This document shows positions 16,644 through 25,261 of a DNA stretch of 64,000 nucleotides, in pieces (position 1 is the stretch's first letter; each line of letters starts with the position of its first letter). The position numbers and the translations under genes are program-made. Source of the DNA: Peribacillus frigoritolerans. GTDB taxonomy: Bacteria > Bacillota > Bacilli > Bacillales > Bacillaceae. The stretch lies in the NCBI RefSeq assembly GCF_004358755.1, contig NZ_SMZY01000001.1:806001-870000 (forward strand). Reading direction: 5' to 3'. Under the pieces are notes generated by a model, which had not been told where the DNA came from, searched no databases, and saw only the letters and a list, made by a program, of their open reading frames with translations.

Positions 16644-18111
16644 TGTTGCCTCCTTGACGGGAAGAGTCCTGCGTAAACATCGATTTATCTCTTTGTTTCA
16701 TGAGCGGAAAAGGCAGTTTGAGAAATGATTTTAGAAGATCTGGAACATTTGGTTCAGCAAAGGATGTCAAGTAAGGATAATCAAATGAACGCATTGACCC
16801 CAAAAGTAAAAAGATACTCAGCATTGCTACAAAGAAGCCGAACAATCCAAACATCCCGCACATCAAGAGGGTGTAAATACGTAAAAAAAGCAAATTCCCG
16901 CTTAACGACTGATTCACGAATGTATAGCTTGCAATCATTGTAATTGCGACTACAACTAGTGTAGTAGGTGATGTCAGGCCAGCCCGAATGGCCGCATCCC
17001 CTACGATTAATCCTCCAAGTACAGCAACAGTCTGACCGACGGCTTTCGGCAGCCTTGCACCAGCTTCTTTGAACAATTCGAACAATATGACCATAATCAT
17101 CATCTCAAGCGGCAAGGATAATGGCAGTCCGGTTCGAGAGAGAGTAAGAGTCGCAAGCAAAGGGTAAGGAAGCTGATCCTGGTGAAAGGTCGTCAGCGCA
17201 ACCCACAGACCAGGGAGTGAAATCGTTGTAAATAAGCCCGTGAAACGCAGAAACCGCTCAAAAGTAACCATATAAAAACTTGCATTTGCATCCTCAGGTG
17301 ATTTTAAAGTGATCTTGAGAGACGCTGGTCCTATAAGGACTGTCGGGGATCCATCTACAATGATGATGAAATGACCCTGAACTAAAGATTGAACCGCATA
17401 ATCAGGACGTCCTGTATTATCAAGCAAAGGAAAAATCGAAAAATAACTATCTGATAAGGATTCTTCTAAATCACTGCTGCTCACTAAAACGTCAATATCT
17501 AAATTTGCGAGACGTTGATCAACCCGTTTTACTAGATCCTGATCGATAATATCGTAAACATACAATAAAGAAACAGAAGTTTGGCTTCGTCTTCCTATTG
17601 TGTATGACTTACTATGCAGGGAAGAAGACTTAAAACGTTTTCTAATAAGGGCAAAATTCGTTTCTAAATCCTCAATAAATCCATCTCTCGGACCTCTGAT
17701 CGAAATTTCCGTGTTGGATTCTTCAGGGGTTCTTTTAGGTGTGTTTGATAGTTCAATTGAATAAATATAGCTTTTATTTTCATTTATTAGGAGAACGTTA
17801 CCGGAAAATAGATTTCGTTCAATCATCTGCAAGTTTTGATTAGTCAGCTTAAGCTTACTTACTTCAAAACGGTTTCTAAAACTTTTACAATCCAAAGCTT
17901 CACCTTTCTGAATATTGGAGTGCAGGAAAGGAAGAAATGTTTCCTCCATAATCTGAACATCTGTTAACCCTTTGCAAAACAAAATCGTAAAACTATGAGA
18001 GGATATGTCAGAAAATAAGCGCTGCTTAATCACCACATCCATATTGTTTTGAAAAGATGATAAAAATTCATTAAGTTCTATCGAGTTTGCCTCGGTCTCA
18101 TTTATGGTCAT
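16633..18111 (-). CDS. GerA family spore germination protein (receptor A subunit)
   Basis: 492 aa. Cytoplasmic N-terminal half of about 250 residues (NIQKGEALDCKSFRNRF, ISIRGPRDGFIEDLETNFALIRKR, the GPRDGF/ET-N motif of GerA proteins), then about five membrane segments with the conserved PLEMMIMVILFELFKEAGARLP and GGLIVGDAAIRAGLTSP. With the B and C subunits it builds the receptor that senses amino acids or sugars and triggers spore germination. Ribosome site GAGGAAA before the ATG; 9 nt after the B gene. Confidence 0.95.
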   Translation of the reverse strand: MTINETEANSIELNEFLSSFQNNMDVVIKQRLFSDISSHSFTILFCKGLTDVQIMEETFLPFLHSNIQKGEALDCKSFRNRFEVSKLKLTNQNLQMIERNLFSGNVLLINENKSYIYSIELSNTPKRTPEESNTEISIRGPRDGFIEDLETNFALIRKRFKSSSLHSKSYTIGRRSQTSVSLLYVYDIIDQDLVKRVDQRLANLDIDVLVSSSDLEESLSDSYFSIFPLLDNTGRPDYAVQSLVQGHFIIIVDGSPTVLIGPASLKITLKSPEDANASFYMVTFERFLRFTGLFTTISLPGLWVALTTFHQDQLPYPLLATLTLSRTGLPLSLPLEMMIMVILFELFKEAGARLPKAVGQTVAVLGGLIVGDAAIRAGLTSPTTLVVVAITMIASYTFVNQSLSGNLLFLRIYTLLMCGMFGLFGFFVAMLSIFLLLGSMRSFDYPYLTSFAEPNVPDLLKSFLKLPFPLMKQRDKSMFTQDSSRQGGNNDQ

Positions 18112-18120
18112 ACCATTTCC

Positions 18121-19185
18121 TCATTTCTTAAATAGGACGTAAAGACAGATGACGCTGATCAGCGGAATGATAACGTACAATTGGTAGGGGAAAAAGTAAT
18201 GATAGAGATGCTTGAAAATAACAAGATTAGATATAGGAGCCAGTGTATAGCCGATTGCTATTATATATAAAAGACTTACAATCCAAATTCTGTATTTTGT
18301 CTTTTTAATGAGATGGGTTACTAGATACATCAATAAACTGATGCGGATAAACGCTCCTGAAATCCATTGGAAAATCGAAAGAAAATCCATTCTTGTAATT
18401 TCTTTGCTGAGGGTAAGAAGCTTCCACTGCTCAAAGGCGGGATATCGGAGCTTGCTTGCCTCATAAGGGCCAAATTCAGCAATAGCTGCCATCAACGGGC
18501 CAATCATGAGACCCATTAAGATAAAAGCCACCAGGAAAATATGCTTCCATTTCAAAGGCTTATTTGTATAATGGACCAAAAATAAAAGCGTGCTTAATTC
18601 TGTAAGGCCAGAAAAGACGTAGGTTGTGCCATTAATTATTGGTCCAGGTCCATGTTCGGCGATGGGCAGCAGCATAGAGTAATCCTTATGCTGGATATTT
18701 CCAATTGCAATGAAACAGCCGAAGGCAACGACCATCGGCAAGGCAATCATTGTCACAATGCTTAATTCCTGAATCCCTTTATATGTCCCAAAAAAACACA
18801 GCAAACCTAACAAAATACATAGAACAAGCATTGGGGTATTCATTAAATAATTGGTTTTTGTCCAAGTAACTGTATCTCTGAAGGTTACAGCTGCATTTAA
18901 ATAAAAATAGAGAATCAAGATGACTGTAAATAAAAATACAGGCACACGTCCAAGACGAGTTTTCAGATACTCTAAAAAGTTTTGATTTCCGATCTTTTTG
19001 ATAACGGCTCCAATTAACAAGATCCAGATGATATAAGGCACAATTGAAACAACAACACTTAACCATGAGTCCCGGCCTGCAGCCGAAAGAATAAGCGGTA
19101 TGATCAGAACATGATTGACTAATCCGGAAGACATGATTATCAAGAAATAAATATGTATAGGAGCAATTCCCGGCTGAATACGCAT
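18121..19185 (-). CDS. GerB family endospore germination permease (receptor B subunit)
   Basis: 354 aa, about ten transmembrane helices of the amino-acid permease-like GerB type, thought to carry the germinant binding site. Starts MRIQPGIAPIHIYFLIIMSS; this ATG (19185) is preferred over one four codons upstream because GGGGGA lies directly before it. First gene of the operon; in many receptors the order is A-B-C or A-C-B, so B-A-C is less usual. Expected to be made in the forespore under sigma G, but I could not place a convincing sigma-G promoter. Confidence 0.92.
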   Translation of the reverse strand: MRIQPGIAPIHIYFLIIMSSGLVNHVLIIPLILSAAGRDSWLSVVVSIVPYIIWILLIGAVIKKIGNQNFLEYLKTRLGRVPVFLFTVILILYFYLNAAVTFRDTVTWTKTNYLMNTPMLVLCILLGLLCFFGTYKGIQELSIVTMIALPMVVAFGCFIAIGNIQHKDYSMLLPIAEHGPGPIINGTTYVFSGLTELSTLLFLVHYTNKPLKWKHIFLVAFILMGLMIGPLMAAIAEFGPYEASKLRYPAFEQWKLLTLSKEITRMDFLSIFQWISGAFIRISLLMYLVTHLIKKTKYRIWIVSLLYIIAIGYTLAPISNLVIFKHLYHYFFPYQLYVIIPLISVICLYVLFKK

Positions 19186-19370
19186 GTTTTCCCCCATTGT
19201 CAGTAATAAAAGTTAGTATTTAGTTAAAAAATGGGTTTTATACGAAAATTTGGTGTTGGTTTCCTTTTTTTTAACCTTGATAAGCAGAAAAGAGCTGGCG
19301 AGTTTCGATAAGATAAAAGCGGGTATTTAAACTAATAGAACGACGTTAGAATAGAAGGGAATGGATTTAA

Positions 19371-19712
19371 ATGTCAGAAAAAAATCATATTATTAATAAA
19401 AATGAAAGTCTCGAAACAGAAAAGGTAGAAAGCCGCATTGCAACAATTCCGGATGAAAAAATGGAAGATATTCTGGGCAGTTTTGAAAGTTTCAAACAAT
19501 ACCTGGGAAAGCGGGTTGCTCTTGGCGAAAAACTTGGATTAAGTGAAGAACAATTAGCCAAAACAGCAGAAAAAGTTGCCGCTTACCTTGCTGAAAATGA
19601 GGAACCGAGAAACCGCGAGGAAAAATTGCTTCAGGAGCTTTGGAAAGCAGGCGATAAGGAGCAGCGCCATCAATTGGCACATCTTCTTGTCAGACTTGTA
19701 GGAAAAGAGTAA
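19371..19712 (+). CDS. DUF3243 family protein
   Basis: 113 aa, soluble and helical. The core FESFKQYLGKRVALGEKLGLSEEQLAKTAEKVAAYLAENEEPRNREEKLLQELWKAG in pieces matches the DUF3243 family (YmfJ-like) common in Bacillaceae; function unknown. The family core is about 85 residues, and here a charged N-terminal extension of about 30 residues precedes it. ATG start after GAAGGGAATGG. Single gene, ended by the terminator shared with the SDR gene. Confidence 0.85.
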   Translation: MSEKNHIINKNESLETEKVESRIATIPDEKMEDILGSFESFKQYLGKRVALGEKLGLSEEQLAKTAEKVAAYLAENEEPRNREEKLLQELWKAGDKEQRHQLAHLLVRLVGKE

Positions 19713-19720
19713 AACTGCGA

Positions 19721-19757
19721 AAAGCTAGAGCTGATGATTCAGCTCTAGCTTTTTTTT
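19721..19757. terminator. bidirectional terminator
   Basis: Stem AAAGCTAGAGCTGA / TTCAGCTCTAGCTTT with a small loop and eight T; serves the convergent DUF3243 and SDR genes. Confidence 0.9.
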
Positions 19758-20526
19758 ATGAGTCTAATCGGGAAGACCGTTCGGCATAATTAAAAATTGG
19801 ATCTGAGAGTTTAAACTCATACGTGAGCCCGTCTACAATTCCGACCGTTTTTTCGCTGTCATAGAGGTCCAGCATAAATGCTGCCATTTCTTTAGCTGTA
19901 TGAAACTTTGGCATAGCGCCTTCATAAGTAAATTCATCAAGATCAAAAGAGCGTTTAGCAAATTCTGTTTCGGTTGCTGCGGGTGCCAGTACTTTTGCCT
20001 GCATTTTAGCTCCTTTTGCTTTTAACTCGCGGGCAAGACCTTCAGTAAAGGCACTTACATAAAACTTCGTTGCACAGTACGTGACGGCTTCAGCGATAAT
20101 CGTATATCCGCCTCCAGATGAAATATTCATAATCTGTGTTCCATCATGATCGGAATAATCTCTTACAAAGAGAGAAGACAAAATCGTCAGCGCTTCAATA
20201 TTTAAATGAAGCATGGACTCTATTTTATTTAAATTCTGTTCGCCGATAGAAGCAAAGTTTCCAAACCCTGCATTGTTAATCCAAGTTTCAAGTTCGTATT
20301 CTTGAAGACTCTCGTACAGCGAATAAGCATTTTCTGAAATCGATAAATCACTGACCCGGATGACAACATCAAGCTCTCTGTTCAATTTTTCGATTTCTGC
20401 TTTTAACTCCTGCAGTTTATCTTCTCTGCGCGCAACAAGAACTAAATTTTTTCCCCGTGCTGCAAAAGCAAGGGAAGCTTCATACCCGATTCCCGAGCTT
20501 GCGCCTGTTATAACGGTATATTTCAT
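19756..20526 (-). CDS. short-chain dehydrogenase/reductase
   Basis: 256-aa classical SDR. NAD(P)-binding TGASSGIG at residues 6-13, NNAG at about 87, catalytic Ser (NISSGGGYT) and YCATK (Tyr-x-x-x-Lys). An Arg after the second strand (VARREDK) suggests NADPH preference. Substrate unknown. Start ATG with AAGGAGGAG. Divergent from a MerR regulator, with a MerR-type long-spacer promoter between them, so it is probably induced by the signal that regulator senses. Confidence 0.9.
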   Translation of the reverse strand: MKYTVITGASSGIGYEASLAFAARGKNLVLVARREDKLQELKAEIEKLNRELDVVIRVSDLSISENAYSLYESLQEYELETWINNAGFGNFASIGEQNLNKIESMLHLNIEALTILSSLFVRDYSDHDGTQIMNISSGGGYTIIAEAVTYCATKFYVSAFTEGLARELKAKGAKMQAKVLAPAATETEFAKRSFDLDEFTYEGAMPKFHTAKEMAAFMLDLYDSEKTVGIVDGLTYEFKLSDPIFNYAERSSRLDS

Positions 20527-20557
20527 TTGATCTCCTCCTTATTTCAATTACAGTTTC

Positions 20558-20588
20558 ATTCTATTAGTTAGAGTGTACTCTAAGTCAA
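20558..20588 (-). promoter_or_regulatory. MerR-type promoter with 19-bp spacer and operator
   Basis: Read on the minus strand: -35 TTGACT, exactly 19 bp, -10 TAGAAT, with the palindrome TTAGAGT-AC-ACTCTAA filling the spacer. This over-long spacer with a dyad is the hallmark of promoters remodelled by MerR activators. It points at the SDR gene. Confidence 0.8.
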
Positions 20589-20632
20589 ATATTATTTATA
20601 CTTGAACTAGAGAAAAAACCTGGAGGGATAGG

Positions 20633-21010
20633 ATGTACACAATTAGTGAGGCAGCCGAACTATTGGGACTGAGCACGCATACATTGCGCTATTATGAAAA
20701 AGAGAAGATTATCGAAACGGACCGCACTGCGGGCGGAGATCGTATTTATACTGAAAATCAGCTTGCGTGGCTTCGGTTTGTTGTCAAACTCAAACAAACG
20801 CAGATGCCGCTTGCTCAAATAAGAGAATATACTAATCTTTTTTTAGAAGGTGAACACACAGCTAATGCCCGCCTTAAGCTGCTTGAAAATCACAGAAAAT
20901 CAATACATCACCAAGTGAAGACGCTTGAAGCTACAGAAAAAATGCTTGATGACAAGATAACTGCTTATAAAGAATCAATTAATAAGAATAAAATAATTAA
21001 TAAGCAGTAA
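20633..21010 (+). CDS. MerR family transcriptional regulator
   Basis: 125 aa. The winged helix YTISEAAELLGLSTHTLRYYEKEKIIETDR is textbook MerR; a long dimerisation helix follows (LLENHRKSIHHQVKTLEATEKMLDDKITAYKESI). There is no Cys-rich C-terminal loop, so the effector is not an obvious metal; such proteins commonly sense aldehydes or other electrophiles. ATG after TGGAGGGAT. Divergent from the SDR gene, whose promoter has the 19-bp spacer MerR proteins act on. Confidence 0.92.
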   Translation: MYTISEAAELLGLSTHTLRYYEKEKIIETDRTAGGDRIYTENQLAWLRFVVKLKQTQMPLAQIREYTNLFLEGEHTANARLKLLENHRKSIHHQVKTLEATEKMLDDKITAYKESINKNKIINKQ

Positions 21011-21086
21011 TAGTACTTCATCTAATAACCTGTAAAGGACTTCGAACCTGTTGCAGGTTTTTTATTTTGAACCATTGTAATCTCCC

Positions 21087-21119
21087 GTTCATCTTTTGTT
21101 CACCTTGCTCTCCTATACT
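21087..21119 (+). promoter_or_regulatory. probable HssR box and hrt promoter
   Basis: Direct repeat GTTCATCTT, two bases, GTTCACCTT, followed 7 bp later by the -10-like TATACT. The haem-responsive HssR box described for Staphylococcus and Bacillus is a direct repeat GTTCATATT-N2-GTTCATATT; spacing and 8 of 9 or 7 of 9 bases per half agree. It lies about 45 bp upstream of the hrtB-like start. Confidence 0.7.
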
Positions 21120-21150
21120 CTTCTTATCAATAAGAATTGGAGGAAGGAAA

Positions 21151-22185
21151 ATGAATCTGGCATGGAAGGAAATCAAAAAGAACAAGGCTCGTTTTCTCAT
21201 CTTAGGATCCATTATTTTTTTAGTGAGTTTTCTGACGTTTATGATCTCTGGGCTTTCAAATGGATTGTCCCAAGACAATGCTTCACTGATAAAAGATTTG
21301 CCTGATGGTCATTTCTACATGAATGCTGATGCGGAAGAAAATTATCTTGCGTCTAAGATTGATAAAAAGATGGAGGAAAAGATCCTTGCGGAAAATAAAA
21401 ATGCAGCTGCTCTTGCCATCCAAATGGGTTTTATAAACGATGATCAAGATAGGCAGCATAGTGTGGCTTTTGTGACAGCAGCTCAATCGCCATTTTTTGA
21501 CGAGGTCAAAAAAGGAGAAGTTATTTTAGATCGTTCCTTAAAAGCAGAAGGAGTGAAGATAGGAGATAAGGTAAAAAACAATCAATATGAAGGAGAACTC
21601 ATTGTAAAGGGGTTTGCCGATCATAAAAAATTCAGCCATGCACCTGCAGCTTTTATTAATCAAGAAGATTATCAAGAAATCTTCAAGCAAAATGAGATGC
21701 AATTCATCTTTCTTCAAATGAACGATGAGATACAATCCCTTTCCGGACTTCAGTCATTTACAAATGATGAGTTTCTCAGCACAATACCAAGCTACAGCGC
21801 CGAGCAGCTTTCCTTAACTATGATTTCATGGTTTTTAATTGTTATAAGCGGCATGCTGTTCACCATTTTTTTCTACATGATGAACGTTCAAAAAATTGGA
21901 TTGTACGGAATCTTAAAAGCTATTGGCATGAAAACGAAATCTTTATTTGTCATGATGTGGAGTCAAATGATCATCATCACACTCATTTCTCTCAGTATAT
22001 CCGTTCTTTTAAGTCAAGCTTTAGAAAGCGTTGCTCCTCAAGGCCTTCCGTTTTATTTGCCGGCAGAAACCAGTCTTCAGCTTTCACTCGTTTTCGCCGC
22101 AGTAGGGTTCATAGGGGCTACTTTATCGGGTATTCAAATAAAAAAAGTCGAACCATTAAAAGCCATACAACAGGGGGAAGGGTAA
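21151..22185 (+). CDS. hrtB: ABC transporter permease, HrtB-like (haem stress)
   Basis: 344 aa, FtsX/MacB-type permease: one N-terminal membrane helix (FLILGSIIFLVSFLTFMISGL), a large extracellular domain, then three helices at the C-terminus. The opening MNLAWKEIKKNKARF and the overall layout match HrtB, which with HrtA relieves membrane haem toxicity. The ATG at 21151 has GGAGGAAGG before it; the longer frame has none. First gene of hrtB-hrtA-hssR-hssS, behind an HssR-like box. The name rests on synteny plus family; a related peptide-exporting permease is the alternative. Confidence 0.78.
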   Translation: MNLAWKEIKKNKARFLILGSIIFLVSFLTFMISGLSNGLSQDNASLIKDLPDGHFYMNADAEENYLASKIDKKMEEKILAENKNAAALAIQMGFINDDQDRQHSVAFVTAAQSPFFDEVKKGEVILDRSLKAEGVKIGDKVKNNQYEGELIVKGFADHKKFSHAPAAFINQEDYQEIFKQNEMQFIFLQMNDEIQSLSGLQSFTNDEFLSTIPSYSAEQLSLTMISWFLIVISGMLFTIFFYMMNVQKIGLYGILKAIGMKTKSLFVMMWSQMIIITLISLSISVLLSQALESVAPQGLPFYLPAETSLQLSLVFAAVGFIGATLSGIQIKKVEPLKAIQQGEG

Positions 22186-22186
22186 A

Positions 22187-22864
22187 ATGACAATTTTCCA
22201 GCTGAATAATGTGAAGAAAGCGTTCATGAATGGAGAAGTGGAAGAACAGGTATTAAAAGGGATCAGTTTATCACTTAATGAAGGTGAAATAACGGCGTTA
22301 GTAGGAGCGTCAGGATCAGGGAAGAGTACACTTTTGACAATTGCGGCCGGGCTGCAGCGTGCTACACATGGCAGTATCTTTTTTAAAGGAGAAAATGTAA
22401 CGGAAATGAGTCAGGACCAGATCAGGAAATTGAGAGCCAATCAGTTTGGCTATATCTTTCAGTCCTCCCATCTGGTCCCCTTTCTTACGGTCCAAGAACA
22501 GCTTATGCTTATGCTGAGCCTCTCTGAAACAAAGCTTAAGAAACAGGAACAGAGAAACGAAGCAGAACGGTTTCTCAAACTGACAGATTTGTATCATCGA
22601 AAGGATGCATATCCGCAATCTTTATCAGGAGGAGAAAAACAGAGAGCAGCAGTAGCGAGAGCTTTGATTCATAAACCAAAAATCATATTTGCAGATGAAC
22701 CTACGGCAAGTCTTGATTCTAAAAGATCAAACGATATCATGAAGTTAATCAAACAATTAACAAAAACAATGAAGATTGCTGCACTGATGGTTACTCATGA
22801 CGAAGAAATGCTTGTATATGCAGACAACGTCGTGACAATGCGGGACGGAATGGTTTTTAATTAG
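22187..22864 (+). CDS. hrtA: ABC transporter ATP-binding protein, HrtA-like
   Basis: 225-aa ATPase. Walker A GASGSGKST (40-48), the HrtA-like IFQSSHLVPFL at about 90-100, signature LSGGEKQR (146-153), Walker B IIFADE and switch His in TH-D-E. It begins 1 nt after the permease stop codon, so it is co-translated. Drives the HrtB permease to extrude haem or protect the membrane from it. Confidence 0.82.
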   Translation: MTIFQLNNVKKAFMNGEVEEQVLKGISLSLNEGEITALVGASGSGKSTLLTIAAGLQRATHGSIFFKGENVTEMSQDQIRKLRANQFGYIFQSSHLVPFLTVQEQLMLMLSLSETKLKKQEQRNEAERFLKLTDLYHRKDAYPQSLSGGEKQRAAVARALIHKPKIIFADEPTASLDSKRSNDIMKLIKQLTKTMKIAALMVTHDEEMLVYADNVVTMRDGMVFN

Positions 22865-22930
22865 ATAAGTATTTTTTAAAAGAGCTGCCGATATTAAAGG
22901 CAATAGGTTTAATTATGAGGGGAAGAGAAC

Positions 22931-23605
22931 ATGAAACGAATTTTAGTAGTGGACGATGACCAGGATATGGTGAAATATATCGTGATTGAGTTAAACCGTG
23001 CAGGGTATGACGCAATCCCTGCCTATTCAGGGAAGGAAGCTCTTTCCTTAATAAATAAAACGGCGGTTGACTTAGCTGTAATTGACATTATGATGCCAGG
23101 TTTGAATGGATTCGAAGTAACAAAAGAAATGAAGCGGTTCTGCGACGTACCGGTTATCTTATTAACAGCAAGACATCACATAGAAGACAAAGAAAAAGGA
23201 TTTCAGTCAGGTTCAGATGATTATGTCGTAAAACCATTTGAATTCAAAGAATTATTATATAGAATACAAGCTATTTTAAGAAGATATCAGAAACCCCAGG
23301 ATGAGATTCTGATCATTGGTTCCATTAAAATTGACCGCAGGAGCTATGAAGTTCAGACGGAAAGCGGGACACTGATGCTTCCGCTTAAAGAATTTGAAGT
23401 CCTTCGTCTACTTGCATCACACCCAAATCATGTGTTTACACGCGAACAAATTATTGAAAGCGTGTGGGGGATAGACTACGCAGGAGATGACCAGACCGTC
23501 AATGTTCATATTAAAAGAATCCGCAACAGGCTTGCAAGCAAGGCACCTGACATTCGAATTACAACAGTCCGCGGAGTCGGGTATAAGCTGGAGGAGCTGA
23601 CATGA
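22931..23605 (+). CDS. hssR: response regulator, HssR-like (OmpR family)
   Basis: 224 aa. Receiver domain with acidic pocket DDD at 8-10, phosphoacceptor Asp52 (VIDIMMPG) and Lys in VVKPFEFKELL; C-terminal winged helix (LKEFEVLRLLASHPNHVFTREQIIESVWG, VNVHIKRIRNRL, TVRGVGYKLE). Close to HssR along its length (GSDDYVVKPFE, RRYQ). Activates hrtBA when haem is sensed; the target repeat lies upstream of hrtB. It overlaps the kinase start by 4 nt (ATGA). Confidence 0.85.
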   Translation: MKRILVVDDDQDMVKYIVIELNRAGYDAIPAYSGKEALSLINKTAVDLAVIDIMMPGLNGFEVTKEMKRFCDVPVILLTARHHIEDKEKGFQSGSDDYVVKPFEFKELLYRIQAILRRYQKPQDEILIIGSIKIDRRSYEVQTESGTLMLPLKEFEVLRLLASHPNHVFTREQIIESVWGIDYAGDDQTVNVHIKRIRNRLASKAPDIRITTVRGVGYKLEELT

Positions 23606-24987
23606 CCCATTCACTTTACCTGAAATTCGTTTGGTTTACTCTCATTACAATGATCATCAGCAGCTTCACATCCTTTTTTGTGATGAATACGTATTATCAC
23701 CAGTTTTTGAAAAAAGAAAATGACAAGAAAAATGCAGCGATTGCATCTGAGATGTCCGCATACTTAGAGGGTTTAACTTCTGATCAGATGAGTGATGCTT
23801 TAAAAATGCTCGGTTCAGCAGGCTATCAGCTTTATATAGAGGATCAAAGCGGAAGCGGTTCTTTTTATGGGGGAGAGTACCGAGATAAAACATTGCCCAA
23901 AGAAGTCATTTCATCCGTTCTTGATGGTGAAGTTTATCATGGAATGCGAGACTATCCGAGAGAAACGTTTGTGACTGGATTTTTTGCAAATGAGCTGAAA
24001 AATTCAGTCGGTGTGCAGGTGGAAGGGGATGGATCAAAATATGCTCTATTTATTCGGCCGAACATCGGAATGCTGTTTGGAGAGGTTCGGTTATTATTTG
24101 GCGGTCTCGCGATCGGCCTTCTGCTCTTAAGCATTTTTGGCATGATGATCGCTGCCAGGAAATTAATCCATCCCATTTCCCACTTGACCAATGTGACGAA
24201 AAAAATGGCTGCTGAATCATTTGATGAACCGATTAACATTTCCCGCAGAGATGAGATTGGTCAATTAGCTGAAAGTTTTGATGCGATGCGCCTGCAAATG
24301 AAACAGCTGATGACAAAAAGGAAAGAGTTCGTCAATAATGTTTCGCACGATATTCAGTCACCGCTGCATACCATTCAAAGCTACCTTGCATTATTGAAGA
24401 AGCCCGATGTGACAAAAGAAGAACAAATTGACTATCAGACCATCATTCAACAAGAAACATCCAGACTGTCTGAATTAACCAAACAGCTGCTGGCATTAAC
24501 CGTTTTGGATGAATCGCTTGCCCTTCAAGACCAGGAAATGGTTTCAATCAATAAACAATGGCTGGACACGATTAACCGATACAGGTGGAAATTAGAAGAA
24601 AAAGAGATGAGTCTCTCACACTCTTTAAAAGCAGAAAAAATAAAAGGAAATGCGTCCTTGCTTTTAACAGTCTGGGAAAATCTTATTAGTAATGCCGTTA
24701 AATATAGTGAACAAGGCGGCAGCATCCACATCGAAACAATTAGCCGTGAGGATCAGGTTGCCATCATGATCGGCGACGAGGGGATTGGGATGTCTGAAGA
24801 TGAGAAGAAACAGGCGTTTGAAAGATTCTATCGTGCAGATAAAGCAAGAACCCGAAAAACAGAAGGGACAGGACTTGGCCTTTCCATTGTTAAAGAGATT
24901 ATTCAGCTGCATCAAGGCAGAATTACAATTGAAAGTGAACCGTTTAAAGGGACTTCCATCATTATTTCTTTACCTAAAGGGTATTAG
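23602..24987 (+). CDS. hssS: sensor histidine kinase, HssS-like
   Basis: 461 aa, the usual HssS length. Two membrane helices (about 10-30 and 163-184) bound an extracytoplasmic sensor of about 130 residues; then HAMP, the H box VNNVSHDIQSPLHTIQSY (His249; the unusual DxQSP is also seen in HssS), N box NLISNAVKYS, G boxes GDEGIGMS and GTGLGLSIV. Phosphorylates HssR in response to haem-linked stress. Translationally coupled to hssR. Confidence 0.83.
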   Translation: MTHSLYLKFVWFTLITMIISSFTSFFVMNTYYHQFLKKENDKKNAAIASEMSAYLEGLTSDQMSDALKMLGSAGYQLYIEDQSGSGSFYGGEYRDKTLPKEVISSVLDGEVYHGMRDYPRETFVTGFFANELKNSVGVQVEGDGSKYALFIRPNIGMLFGEVRLLFGGLAIGLLLLSIFGMMIAARKLIHPISHLTNVTKKMAAESFDEPINISRRDEIGQLAESFDAMRLQMKQLMTKRKEFVNNVSHDIQSPLHTIQSYLALLKKPDVTKEEQIDYQTIIQQETSRLSELTKQLLALTVLDESLALQDQEMVSINKQWLDTINRYRWKLEEKEMSLSHSLKAEKIKGNASLLLTVWENLISNAVKYSEQGGSIHIETISREDQVAIMIGDEGIGMSEDEKKQAFERFYRADKARTRKTEGTGLGLSIVKEIIQLHQGRITIESEPFKGTSIIISLPKGY

Positions 24988-25130
24988 TTTCAGCACTGAG
25001 ATGTGATTAATTGTACAATATAAGTTTTTTGAAGATGAAATAGTTATCTATAAAGACTTCTTTGAGGAATAAAAAACCTTTGAAGAAACAAAAAAATCAC
25101 TATTATAAGCAGTGAAGTATTAAGATTCTC

Positions 25131-25187
25131 CATTATTAAACAATCAGGGAGCCTATCTTTAAAAAGATAGGCTCTTTCTTTTTGAAA
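25131..25187 (+). repeat. dispersed repeat copy with strong terminator hairpin
   Basis: Leader TTATTAAACAATCAGGGAG, stem AGCCTATCTTT (25150-25160) with AAAGATAGGCT (25163-25173), then CTTTCTTTTTGAA. It is the likely terminator of the hrt-hss operon, outside the accessory islands. Nothing else is recognised in 24988-25261. Confidence 0.65.
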
Positions 25188-25261
25188 ATAATGATTGAGG
25201 TTAAGGATTTGTTTTGAAATAATTGGATGTAAGCTAATGATTTAAATGGGGGGCTCGTGAA

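Noticed and set aside
19200-19370. Sigma-G promoter for the germination operon
   Set aside because: Only weak partial matches with wrong spacing were seen upstream of the first gene.
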